A DNA stretch of 64,000 bases from Strigamia acuminata (lineage: Eukaryota; Arthropoda; Chilopoda; Geophilomorpha; Linotaeniidae). Positions 31,591-42,300 of the stretch are shown one piece after another. Below the pieces are notes generated by a model. The model was not told where the DNA came from and ran no database searches. It saw nothing but the letters and a program-made list of their open reading frames with translations. The DNA is taken from positions 222,684 to 286,683 of the forward strand of contig CASHSZ010000007.1 in assembly GCA_949358305.1 (NCBI GenBank). Direction: 5' to 3'. Numbering within the stretch: the first letter of the stretch is position 1; each line of letters starts with the position of its first letter. A program made the translations under genes and the position numbers.

Positions 31591-34500
31591 TTACTTTTCT
31601 TTGTCTGCCATCCGGCGCAACAACAGGCGAGTCCGCTCCGCGTCCTCCTTACTGTAGAGTTGCGCTTTTTCTGGAGCCCCTTTACTAGTCTTCTTCGTTG
31701 GTAAGGTGGTGCGTGGCGCCCCTCTCTCCAAAGGATCCGCCGTCCCACTTGGACCAGGTTGGTCTGGATCTTGTATGGGCTCCCTCCGGACCATCTCAGC
31801 GACTTTTAGTCCGTGTTTGGGTAGTCTCGCCACTGGTGCATTGCGGTAGCTGGCCAAAACCGTCTCCTCGTCATCTTCCTCCTCCCCCGAGGACAGGTCT
31901 TTGTAATTAATTTTGATGTTCCTGGCCGCGCGCGTTCTGGGTCTCTGTTGCAAGTTGACGGCGTCGCGGTGAGGTTCCTCCATCTGCTGATCGACCGCTA
32001 CCTCCTCGGCCATCGTCGGCGCGGGTGGCGCCTCCGGGGCTAGCACTGGAACTTGATCGCCCACTGGTACCACTTGGGCTCCTACAGATGTCTGCACGGG
32101 TGTTGGGAGCCTCACAACTTGCGGTGGGGTGAGAACAGGTTGCGGTGGCGTCTGTGGTGTTGGTGGTGTTGGGGGCAACAGGACGGGTGGCGTCCCTGGC
32201 AACGGCGCATAGGTGTAAAGCCTCAACTCGCCCCCACCTTCGGGAGTAACCGGCACCACGACCGGCACTGAAGTCACCACTTCGCTCGGGTCCGCCGCAT
32301 CGCGTCTCCTCACTTGGTTCAGGTGTCTGACCACTTGCTTGTTGGTCTGGACATCCCTCAAGCGATAGACGACCTCGCCGCTCCTCTCCAAAACAACCCC
32401 CGGCCGCCACGGCGGGGTACTTGCCGGAAACGACTTGTACCATAGTCTGTCACCCACGGTAAAGTTCCTGAAACGAGAGATAGTAGCCGCCACACTCACC
32501 GCGCACCTGGGTTTTACCAAATCCAAAAAAGTAAAAGGCTGTCGCCCAATGAATAGCATCGCTGGCGACTGATTGTCCCGTCCGCGGAAGCTCGTATGTT
32601 GATAAAGCATAAGTCTGAGCAAGCGCAGTTCCAAGTCTCCCTTGGTGAACTTTGCTAAACGGTCCTTGACCCAACGCACCGCACGTTCCGCCTGCCCGTT
32701 AGACTGGGCGTGGTATGGGGGGGAGAACATATGGTCGACCCCATTTCTCCTCAAAAAACTGGCAAACTCTGCAGACGTGAACTGGGCTCCGTTATCGCTG
32801 ACCAAAAGGTGCGGGAGCCCAAAAGTACTAAACACACGCCTGAGAATCGAAATTGTGGTCGCTGAAGTGGCCGTTCGCGTCGCCCTCGCCTCGATCCATC
32901 CAGAGTAGGCGTCAACCAACACTAAAACCATCTGGGACTGAATGGGACCGGCGTAGTCGATGTGCACACGGGCCCACGGCTCCTCGGCACGCGGCCATGA
33001 AATAGGCAGTGCGTGTGGCGGCAAAGGTCTGCTTTGCGCGCAGATGACGCACTTCTGCACGAAGTTAATGATTTGCGGGGTAATTCCCGCCCACCACACG
33101 GCACTGCGGGCCCTCTTTTTCATGGCCACAATGCCGGGATGGCCTTCATGAAGGAGCCGCAGCATCCTAGGCTGCAAGGCCCCAGGTACCACCACTCTAG
33201 CCCCCCACAAGAGGACTCCCGCCATAAGTGAAAGTTCCTCGAAACGGTTGGCATAAACAGCCAACTCAGGGCGACCTGCAAGCGAGGCAAAATCTCCTCC
33301 ACGGACCGCAGCAACCACCACAGTCAACTCTGTGTCGACTGCCGTCGCCTTCGCGACTTCCACCGCTGTCAACAAGTTCTCCCCCTCCATCTCGACCAAA
33401 AATACCGGTCGGTCATCAACCTCAGCTGGCGCCGGATCGCAAGGGAATCTGCTGAGGACATCAGCATTGGAATTGTCGGCTCCCCTGCGATACCGCAACA
33501 CATAACAGTAAGCTGACAAAAGGAGGGCCCAACGGAGCATTCTGGGGCTGACCATCAACGGAATTGGTCGGTCAGACCCCAAAATGCCCAACAAGGGCTT
33601 ATGGTCGGTGTAGATGGTGAACTCCCTGCCCATAAGGTATATATGGAATTTTTTCACCGCGAATACAACCGACAGCGCCTCCTTGTCGATGTGCGCATAG
33701 TTACTCTCGGCACGGCTGAGGGATCTCGAGGCAAAAGCAACTGGATGTTCTCTTTCCAGTTTGTCAACGTGGGCCAAGACCGCCCCTACCCCATAAGGGG
33801 ACGCGTCCGCGGCGATCACCAGCGGACGATGAAGATCATAGTACGTCAAAATGGGAGCGGACGTTAAAGCTCGTTTGATCCCATCAAATGCCTGCTGCCT
33901 GCGCTGGTTCCAGACCCAAGTTGCCTCCGCACACAATAGTTCGTACAGCGGGGTCGCCTTGTCGGCCAAGTGTTCAATGAACACGGCGTAAAACGCCACC
34001 ATCCCTAAAAATGTTCTAAGCTGCTTCACGTCAACAGGAGGTGGGATTGCCAAAACTGCCTCAACTTTTGACGAGATTGGTCTGACCCCCTTCTGACTAA
34101 TTGAGAAACCCAAAAAATTTAGGCCACTCTCACAAAACAAACATTTTTCCCTAGCCAGGTGTAAACCCCTATCAGCCAATCTACGAAAAATCTGCTCCAA
34201 AACCCACAAATGTTCTGGTAAATCCCACGTTGCGACAAGAATGTCGTCCAAGTAGACGAAGATGCGGGGCACCCCGTCCAGGACTGAAATAATAATCCGC
34301 TGGAAAATCCCAGCGGATGGCATGGTCCCAAACGGGAGCCTGGTAACGGCCATAAGGCCTTTTGGGGTGTTCACAGCCGCAATAACAGCAGACCTCTCTG
34401 ATAGCGGAATTTGCAGATACGCTTGCCTGAGGTCAAGCGTACTGAAGAACCGCGCTCTGCCAATAGACGCAAGCAACTCGGCTATGCGAGGCAGGGGGTA

Positions 34501-36357
34501 CGGGTCAGGCTGTAAATTAGCGTTCACGGTGGACCTGTAATCCCCGCACAGGCGAACCCCCCCGTCTTTCTTCTGTACTGTGACCAGGGGAGTCCCCCAC
34601 ACGGAGAACGGAATTGGCTTGAACACCCCTTTGGAAATCAAATCGTCTATCTCCAAACTGACCGCATCTCTAAGTGGTAGTGGAATAGGCCTCGGCCTGT
34701 AAAATCTGGGAACCGCATCTGGTCTTAAAATAAGATCAACCGGTTCACCTTTGTAAGTTCCAAGGCACTCGCTAAACACGTGTGCGTAACGCAATAACAA
34801 TTCACTCAAGGAACCAGCTCTCTGGACACTCGCACTCGACGCTTCAACGTGATCCACTGGGCTCGCCGACGGGTGTTGACCACTCACAGCAGCTCCGTCA
34901 CCCTCCGCTGGCGGCGCCGGGTCACGTCCATCTCCTGAAATTAAAGCGGCAGAAATATTATGCCAACCAAACTTGTGTACAGCATCCCGACCAATAAGAC
35001 TAGGGCCCTGACGCCCCACCACAACAAAATTTACCCTTGCAGTTACCTCACCCATATGCATATTCAGCCACACCTGTCCCAACACCTCAATGGGCTGGTG
35101 TTGGTATGCAAACAGCTTAACTGAAGTGGGGGTAATCGCCCTCCTCGTAATCAATCGCTTGGTCAGCAAGACGTTGCAATCAGTCGCATTCAGCACCGAC
35201 AGCTCGCTGCCGGTATCCAACAATAGGTTAAGCCTGAAAGAATTCAAAACCACCTGCACAATAAGGGGCGGCGACCTCACTCTCGCTCCAACGACATGAA
35301 ACAAGGCGAAATCCTCGTCTTGCTCCTGTATCACGTTGATTGGAACGTTCCGCTGCCTCCACTTCTCATCAGAACCTCCTGCTCCACCAAAACTGCCGTC
35401 AACTTCGGCTGGAAACGTCGCCGGTGGGCACGCTCCCTCCTGATCGTTCGCCTTCTTACGCCACTCGCCAATCATGCGGCCACCCGGTCGTTGATCTTGA
35501 CCGGCTCTTGGTCCCAATGCTGGCTCAAACGGGCAATCCCTAACGAAATGCGGTCCGCCGCAACGAAAACAGTCGACGGGCGTGCCATCCCTTTTTACAG
35601 GTTGGCCGCCTCGCCCACTACTCTGCCCCTGGCGCCCGCGCCAAGGTCGCTGAAACAAACCACGTTGAGCACTGGTTCCTGCGCCTGAAAAACCGGGTGA
35701 ACTGAATTGGTTGGCTCTTCCACGGCCCCTCTGCGGACCGCGGCGGCCACCCATCGACAACTGCATCAACGCCGCCGAAGCTGGCGCTTTGGTCGGCTCT
35801 TCATCCGTGAAAGGCAACGGTTCTTCGCGTCCCGACGCCGCAATGTGGGCCATCTCGTGGGCGACGGCACGTTTTGTCACCTGTTCTGCCGTCAACGGCA
35901 TGTTGAGAAGAATCTCGCGGACCAAAACCTCATTCCGCGATCCTCGTACCACCTGATGGACGATCGCCCCGTCCGTTTCTTCCTTGGTTGCGAATCCGCA
36001 ACGTTGAGACAGAATCCGTAACTCTGCTATGTATTTTTCCACCGAATCTCCCTTGTGGCGTTTGCGCGCTCCGAATCGCTGCCGAGCCATATACGGGGTG
36101 TCAACTGACGTGTAGTGCTCCTCAACCACGTCCAAAATCGCATCCAAACCCATCGTGACGACTTCCTTCGGATGCGCCCACCGCTTGATTTTATCGAACA
36201 TTGGTATGCCAATGACAGTCAAAAGTAGCGGGACCTGTCTGTCTGCTTCCACCTTGTTCAACAGCACAAACTGCTGGTAAGTTTGCTTCCAGCTTGTCCA
36301 CTCATGCAGCGTGGAACCGGAAAACGGCGGAATGCCGCCAAGCATCAGTTGTGCCAT
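31591..36357 (-). CDS. gag-pol: Gypsy-4 gag-pol polyprotein
   Basis: A minus-strand frame, ATG at 36355-36357 to TAA 31591-31593, 1,588 codons without a break. The frame is open further upstream to 36591, but the start chosen aligns with the MAQ-ML-G start of the other families. Domains: gag, knuckle CFRCGGPHFVRDC (about 262-274), protease LLDTGSELSVL, RT LDLRQAYLQIPL and YLDDIL (about 703), RNase H ADASPYG and TDHKPLLG, integrase HEGHPGI, CVIC, HIDYAGP, VSDNGAQF and NGQAERAV, GPY/F-like module, proline-rich linker, acidic SSGEEEDDEE and the tail LYSKEDAERTRLLLRRM. It is the most divergent family here, yet the extreme C-terminus is nearly unchanged. Confidence 0.95.
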   Translation of the reverse strand: MAQLMLGGIPPFSGSTLHEWTSWKQTYQQFVLLNKVEADRQVPLLLTVIGIPMFDKIKRWAHPKEVVTMGLDAILDVVEEHYTSVDTPYMARQRFGARKRHKGDSVEKYIAELRILSQRCGFATKEETDGAIVHQVVRGSRNEVLVREILLNMPLTAEQVTKRAVAHEMAHIAASGREEPLPFTDEEPTKAPASAALMQLSMGGRRGPQRGRGRANQFSSPGFSGAGTSAQRGLFQRPWRGRQGQSSGRGGQPVKRDGTPVDCFRCGGPHFVRDCPFEPALGPRAGQDQRPGGRMIGEWRKKANDQEGACPPATFPAEVDGSFGGAGGSDEKWRQRNVPINVIQEQDEDFALFHVVGARVRSPPLIVQVVLNSFRLNLLLDTGSELSVLNATDCNVLLTKRLITRRAITPTSVKLFAYQHQPIEVLGQVWLNMHMGEVTARVNFVVVGRQGPSLIGRDAVHKFGWHNISAALISGDGRDPAPPAEGDGAAVSGQHPSASPVDHVEASSASVQRAGSLSELLLRYAHVFSECLGTYKGEPVDLILRPDAVPRFYRPRPIPLPLRDAVSLEIDDLISKGVFKPIPFSVWGTPLVTVQKKDGGVRLCGDYRSTVNANLQPDPYPLPRIAELLASIGRARFFSTLDLRQAYLQIPLSERSAVIAAVNTPKGLMAVTRLPFGTMPSAGIFQRIIISVLDGVPRIFVYLDDILVATWDLPEHLWVLEQIFRRLADRGLHLAREKCLFCESGLNFLGFSISQKGVRPISSKVEAVLAIPPPVDVKQLRTFLGMVAFYAVFIEHLADKATPLYELLCAEATWVWNQRRQQAFDGIKRALTSAPILTYYDLHRPLVIAADASPYGVGAVLAHVDKLEREHPVAFASRSLSRAESNYAHIDKEALSVVFAVKKFHIYLMGREFTIYTDHKPLLGILGSDRPIPLMVSPRMLRWALLLSAYCYVLRYRRGADNSNADVLSRFPCDPAPAEVDDRPVFLVEMEGENLLTAVEVAKATAVDTELTVVVAAVRGGDFASLAGRPELAVYANRFEELSLMAGVLLWGARVVVPGALQPRMLRLLHEGHPGIVAMKKRARSAVWWAGITPQIINFVQKCVICAQSRPLPPHALPISWPRAEEPWARVHIDYAGPIQSQMVLVLVDAYSGWIEARATRTATSATTISILRRVFSTFGLPHLLVSDNGAQFTSAEFASFLRRNGVDHMFSPPYHAQSNGQAERAVRWVKDRLAKFTKGDLELRLLRLMLYQHTSFRGRDNQSPAMLFIGRQPFTFLDLVKPRCAVSVAATISRFRNFTVGDRLWYKSFPASTPPWRPGVVLERSGEVVYRLRDVQTNKQVVRHLNQVRRRDAADPSEVVTSVPVVVPVTPEGGGELRLYTYAPLPGTPPVLLPPTPPTPQTPPQPVLTPPQVVRLPTPVQTSVGAQVVPVGDQVPVLAPEAPPAPTMAEEVAVDQQMEEPHRDAVNLQQRPRTRAARNIKINYKDLSSGEEEDDEETVLASYRNAPVARLPKHGLKVAEMVRREPIQDPDQPGPSGTADPLERGAPRTTLPTKKTSKGAPEKAQLYSKEDAERTRLLLRRMADKEK

Positions 36358-36666
36358 GGTCAACAACAGCACAAACCCACACAGACCGGCAAACCTCGCG
36401 TTCGACGACCCGTGTTCGATCACGTAGGCCCGACGTTCGTTTCGACGTCGAAATCTCTCTTGCGCACGTCTACACGACGTCGCCGACGGCTCGCACGCCG
36501 CACGCCACCAATAAGAGTCCAAAGCTCCGCCCGAACGTCGACTCGCCGACGCGGCACTCATCAATCGCAGCAAAAGTAGGCAAAAACTCACAATTTTCTA
36601 ATGTGCCCCATCTCGGGAGCTTCCTCTGTCCAACATACTGTCCAATTGTACTACTATGGCTTTTTC
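36358..36666 (-). other. Gypsy-4 leader
   Basis: 309-bp leader; GTGAGT complement at 36586-36591. Open in the gag frame for 78 codons upstream of the chosen ATG (to 36591), rich in Arg/Ser/Ala; I treat this as untranslated. Confidence 0.6.
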
Positions 36667-36678
36667 TCGTGGATACCA
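36667..36678 (-). promoter_or_regulatory. Gypsy-4 primer-binding site
   Basis: Plus strand TCGTGGATACCA, i.e. TGGTATCCACGA on the coding strand, one base from the LTR. It is the same site as in the other families although the LTR sequence differs. Confidence 0.7.
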
Positions 36679-36679
36679 C

Positions 36680-36892
36680 TGAAGAGTTCTTACAACTCGA
36701 TGTCACTCTTTAATTTAGACACGGAAAACATGTTCACTCTTATTTAATGAACTCATCGTACACAACTGAATTCCAGAATATGTGTTGCCATGGTTAGTTT
36801 CCAAACAATCACCAACCATGGCACATTGTTACAACAATCATATAACACAGTCAATTCACACTTAATAGTTAATTTATAATCAGAATCTAACA
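36680..36892 (-). repeat. Gypsy-4 5' LTR
   Basis: 213 bp, TGAAGAG...TCTAACA on the plus strand. Inverted repeat TGCCATGGTT (36786-36795) / AACCATGGCA (36814-36823) is conserved. Confidence 0.95.
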
Positions 36893-38985
36893 TTTTGTCA
36901 AAATCCGTCAAAATCCGTCAAAATCCGTCAAATTCCGTCAAATTCCGTCAAAATCCGTCAAATTTTGTCAAAATCCGTCAAATTCCGTCAAAATCCGTCA
37001 AATTCCGTCAAATTTTGTCAAATTTTGTCAAAATTTGTCAAAATCCGTCAAATTCCGTCAAAATCCATCAAATTTTCTCAAAATCCGTCAAATTCCGTCA
37101 AATTTTGTCAAAATCCGTCAAAATCCGTCAAAATCCGTCAAATTCTGTCAAATTTCGTCAAAATCCGTCAAAATCTGTCAAAATCCGTCAAAATCCGTCA
37201 AAATCCGTCAAAATCCGTCAAAATCCATCAAATTTTGTCAAAATCCGTCAAATTCCGTCAAATTTTGTCAAATTCCGTCAAATTCCGTCAAATTCCGTCA
37301 AATTCCGTCAAAATCCATCAAAATCCGTCAAATTCCGTCAAATTTTGTCAAAATCCGTCAAAATCCGTCAAATTCCGTCAAATTCCGTCAAATTCCGTCA
37401 AATTTTGTCAAAATCCGTCAAAATCCGTCAAAATCCGTCAAATTCCGTCAAATTCCGTCAAAATCCGTCAAATTTTGTCAAAATCCGTCAAATTCCGTCA
37501 AATTCCGTCAAATTCCGTCAAATTTTGTCAAATTTTGTCAAAATCCGTCAAAATCCGTCAAAATCCGTCAAATTTTGTCAAAATCCGTCAAAATCCGTCA
37601 AATTTTGTCAAAATCCGTCAAATTCCGTCAAATTTTGTCACATTCCGTCAAATTCCGTCAAAATCCGTCAAAATCCGTCAAAATCCGTCAAAATCCGTCA
37701 AAATCCGTCAAAATCCGTCAAAATCCGTCAAATTTCGTCAAATTCTGTCAAATTCCGTCAAATTCCATCAAATTCCGTCAAAATCTGTCAAAATCCGTCA
37801 AAATCCGTCTAATTTTGTCAAAATCCGTCAAATTCCGTCAAATTTTGTCACATTCCGTCAAATTCCGTCAAAATCCGTCAAAATCCGCCAAAATCCGTCA
37901 AATTCCGTCAAATTTTGTCAAAATCCGTCAAAATCCGTCAAAATCCGTCAAATTCCGTCAAAATCCGCCAAATTCCGTCAAATTCCGTCAAAATCCGTCA
38001 AAATCCGTCAAAATCCGTCAAAATCCGTCAAATTCCGTCAAAATCCGTCAAATTTTGTCAAAATCCGTCAAATTCCGTCAAATTCCGTCAAATTCCGTCA
38101 AAATTTGTCAAATTTTGTCAAAATTTGTCAAAATCCGTCAAAATCCGTCAAATTTTGTCAAATTTTGTCAAATTCCGTCAAATTCCGTCAAATTTTGTCA
38201 AAATCCGTCAAATTCCGTCAAATTTTGTCACATTCCGTCAAATTCCGTCAAAATCCGTCAAAATCCGTCAAAATTCGTCAAAATCCGTCAAATTCCGTCA
38301 AATTCCGTCAAATTTTGTCAAATTTTGTCAAAATCCGTCAAAATCCGTCAAATTCCGTCAAATTCCGTCAAAATCCGTCAAATTTTGTCAAAATCCGTCA
38401 AATTCCGTCAAAATCCGTCAAATTCCGTCAAATTTTGTCAAATTTCGTCAAAATTTTGTCAAAATCCGTCAAATTTCGTCAAATTCCGTCAAATTCCGTC
38501 AAAATCTGTCAAAATCCGTCAAATTCCGTCAAAATCCATCAAATTTTGTCAAAATCCGTCAAATTCCGTCAAATTTTGTCAAATTCCGTCAAATTCCGTC
38601 AAATTCCGTCAAATTCCGTCAAAATCCATCAAAATCCGTCAAATTCCGTCAAATTTTGTCAAAATCCGTCAAAACGTCAAATTCCGTCAAATTCCGTCAA
38701 ATTCCGTCAAATTTTGTCAAAATCCGTCAAAATCCGTCAAAATCCGTGAAATTCCGTCAAATTCCGTCAAATTCCGTCAAAATTTGTCTAAATCCGTCAA
38801 AATCCGTCAAATTTTGTCAAATTTTGTCAAATTCCGTCAAATTCCGTCAAATTTTGTCAAAATCCGTCAAAATCCGTCAAATTATGTCACGTTCCGTCAA
38901 ATTCCGTCAAAATCCGTCAAAATCCGTCAAAATCCGTCAAAATCCGTCAAAATCCGTCAAATTCCGTCAAATTCCGTCAAATTTT
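36893..38985 (+). repeat. 10-bp satellite block S2
   Basis: Same monomers and orientation as S1; its first five bases are the TTTTG target copy. Register shifts by one base at an 11-bp monomer near 38450-38460 and by two at an 8-bp monomer AAAACGTC (38671-38678). Confidence 0.98.
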
Positions 38986-39201
38986 TGATGTGTCCTGTCT
39001 CTTCTCAAGAACAAACATTGATTTCATAGGAGAAAACTCATGCACAACTCTCGTTTATTCATCACATTCATATTCTGAGTTCTAGAACTTAAGTCACTAT
39101 GGTTACAAAAGCATTGTCTGATAAATCCATTATTATTAATTACAATTGCTTGTATCTTAACATCATCAGATTGTTACACACTAATTAGGCTAAACACTGC
39201 A
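38986..39201 (-). repeat. Gypsy-3a 3' LTR
   Basis: 216 bp, TGATGTGTCC...CACTGCA on the plus strand, followed by the polypurine complement TTCCTCCCC. Confidence 0.95.
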
Positions 39202-39394
39202 TTCCTCCCCAATTATCAAACATACTTTGTAATTTTCACACACCTCAAAAACCATCAAAAACACAACACTTTTCAACTTAAAGTAAACTCAAATAACTTC
39301 GCATAATTTCAAACACTTCAGTCTTTCTTAAAGTCAAACATTTCAATTTTTCTTAATTTCCAAACTTTTACAATAAAAATCTTGAACTTGACCT

Positions 39395-42300
39395 CTATTG
39401 TTTATTCTTGTCTGCCATCCTTTTCAGTAGCAACCGAGTGCGCTCAGCATCTTCTTTGCTGTAGAGCTGTGGTGGTTCGGCGCTTGCTTTACTGGCCTTT
39501 CTAGCAGACACACTAACGTGTGGTGGTTCTCTCACTGCCGAATCTGCTGCGGAACTTGGACCAGGCTGTGTGGGGTCCGCCACCGGTTCCAGGCGCACCA
39601 TTTCTGCTACTTTCAAACCTCGCTTCGGCGGTCTTGACGGGGGCAAGTTGTGGTAGTTCGCCATTGTAGCCCCCTCCTCATCGCTCTCTTCCCCCGACGA
39701 CAGGTCCTTGTAGTTGACCTCGACGTTCCTTGTTGCTCGTGTCCTCGTCCTCTGCGCTACCTCGCGCTCGACTCGGGGTGAAACGATAGCTTGCTGGTCA
39801 TCAACTGCCGCCGGGACCGTCGTCGGAACTTGTGGCAACGCTGCGATGAGAGGTAAGGTCGGCTCTACCGCTGGTAGGGCTTGCACTGTTGGCGGGGTGG
39901 GCATCACAACTTGCTCGACACGAGGCATCGCCGCTGCCGCCGCTTGTGGGGTTCCGGGTGGCGACATCGTCGCCGCTTGTGGCATCGCCGCCGTGGGGCT
40001 CGCCGCTTGTCGAATGACCGGTTGACTCACAGGTGGTGCAGGTAGCAGCTGTTGAACTTGATGAGCCCGACGCAAAAAACGGGTGGGCAGTCGCTCTTCC
40101 TCAGCTGGTGCTACCTGCGGGATAATATTAACAATTTCCTCACCCGACACCACTCCAGTCTCTCTGCGGCTTATCAGGTGATTCAAATGCCGCACTTGAA
40201 TACGACCCGTGTCTGCATCCTTCAAGGCATACACCAACTCGCCACGGCGCTCGGTCACTGTCCCTGCTCTCCAAGGCGGTTTGGTCTCCGGAAAGGAGCG
40301 GAACCAGATCAAGTCGCCAACTGCAAATATCCTGCAACGAGACGCGCTGGTGGGCGCCCCTGTGCCCACTCTTGGGCGGACCAAATCAATATGCGTAAAT
40401 AATTGGCGCCCCAAAAAGTTCATCGCTGGGGTGTCATTATTTCTACTTCTGTAATTTGCGTGTTGAAACAGTATAAGTCTCAACAACCTCAATTCCAGGT
40501 CCCCTTGGGTGAATTTGGCTAGCTTGTCCTTCACCCAGCGGACCGTTTGTTCTGCTGTGCCGTTGGATTGTGGATGGTACGGGGGGGAGAAGATGTGGTC
40601 GATGCCATTCTTGGCTAAAAATGACGCAAACTCTCTTGACGCGAACTGGGGGCCGTTGTCGCTTACCAACAAATGCGGCAAGCCGAACGAACTAAAAATG
40701 CGACGCAAAATTAGAATCGTCGAGGCGGAGGTGGCTGTCGTGACCGCTCGCGCCTCCACCCATCCTGAAAAGGCATCAACGACCACCAGGACCATCCTCT
40801 TCTGAATTGGCCCCGCATAATCCACGTGCACTCTCGCCCATGGCTCTTCAGCACGCGGCCAAGAGATTGGCACTGCTCTCGGTGGCAAAATCCTGTTCCG
40901 CGCGCAAACTGCACAGGCCTGAACGAATGTCACTATCTGTGTGGTCATAGCTGGCCACCAAACCACGCTACGCGCGCGCTTTTTCATCGTGACCACTCCG
41001 GGGTGCCCCTCATGCAGCAGACGCAACATCTTCTGGCGCAAGGCGGTTGGCATCACGACGCGATCGCCCCACATTAGCACTCCCGCCACAATGGTCAATT
41101 CGTAAAACTTCACCACGTAGTCTCTCAAACCGTTAATTAACTGGGGGTCCCCGGAACGCACCGCTGCTACCACACGTGTCAAATCCAAATCAGCGCCCGT
41201 TGCCCTCGCCACATCTGCTGCCAAAAGTAGCTCTTCCCGTTCAAGCTCGACCAGAAATAAAGGCCATTCCTCCGCCTCCTCGCGTGCCACTTCCACCGGA
41301 AATCGGCTGAGAGTGTCGGCGTTCTGGTTCTGCTCTCCTCTTCTGTAGACAAGGCGGTATTCATACGCCGCCAGCATCAGTGCCCAGCGTAGCATTCGCG
41401 GACTTATTACCAATGGGATAGGGCGATCTGGTCCTAAAATGCCCAACAGCGGCTTGTGATCTGTAAATATAACAAAAGGCCTACCCATTAAGTAAACGTG
41501 AAATTTCTTCACCGCGAACACCACTGCCAAGGCCTCCTTGTCTATCTGCGCGTAGTTAATTTCCGCCTTCGTCAAGGAACGGGACGCGTAAGCGACTGGC
41601 AACTCCTGGTCGTTCTGTCCAATATGGGCTAGCACCGCCCCTACTCCAAAGGGCGACGCATCAGTCGCGACGGACAACGGCCGCTGCAAGTCGTAAAACG
41701 TCAAAATCGGGGCCGTGGTCAAGGCTCTCTTGATGGCGTCGAAGGCCTCCTGCCTACGACGGTTCCAACTCCAAATGGCATCTGTGCACAGCAACTCATA
41801 CAATGGTGCTGCGAAATCTGCCAACTTGTGCACAAAAACTGCATAAAAAGCAACCATCCCCAGGAAGGTGCGGAGTTGTTTCACGTCGGCCGGCGGTGGG
41901 ATAGCGACCACGGCTTCAATCTTTGATGTTATCGGTTGAACTCCTCTCTCGCTCACTGTAAACCCTAAAAAGTCTAATTTAAGTTTACAAAATAAGCATT
42001 TCTCCAACGCAAGTCGTAAGCCCTTGGACGCCAATCGCTTGAAAACTTCCTCCAAAACTTCAAAATGTTCTTCAAGCGTCCAGGTGGCTATTAAAATGTC
42101 GTCTAAATAAATGAAAATTCGGACAACACCATCTAAAACCATCACAATTATGCGTTGAAACCTCCCCGCTGAAGGCATAGTCCCAAATGGCAGGCGGGTC
42201 ACTGCCATCACGCCCTTCTCCGTGTTGACCGCGGCTATCTCCGCCGACCGGGTCGACAACGGAATTTGCTGGTAGGCGTGTCGCATATCCAGCAAACTAA

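Larger units (their letters stand above)
25326..36892 (-). mobile_element. Gypsy-4, Ty3/gypsy element in satellite, carrying Gypsy-1b
   Basis: A minus-strand element of 5,744 bp once Gypsy-1b is discounted, flanked by target duplication TTTTG (25321-25325 and 36893-36897). Its left (3') LTR is split into 25326-25344 and 31168-31361 by Gypsy-1b. The right (5') LTR is 36680-36892. Both total 213 bp, differing by about three positions by eye. LTR start TGTTAGATTC differs from the TGCAGTG families. Gag-pol is intact. Confidence 0.95.

Noticed and set aside
36358-36591. Extra 78 N-terminal codons for the Gypsy-4 polyprotein
   Set aside because: Other families start at the aligned MAQ-ML-G methionine; the upstream part is low-complexity Arg/Ser/Ala leader sequence beginning beside the GTGAGT site.
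36893-38985. Regularly repeated units resembling a CRISPR array or telomeric repeat
   Set aside because: Units are contiguous 10-mers without unique spacers and in a eukaryotic retrotransposon context. The motif is not a known telomere repeat and the blocks are internal and interrupted.
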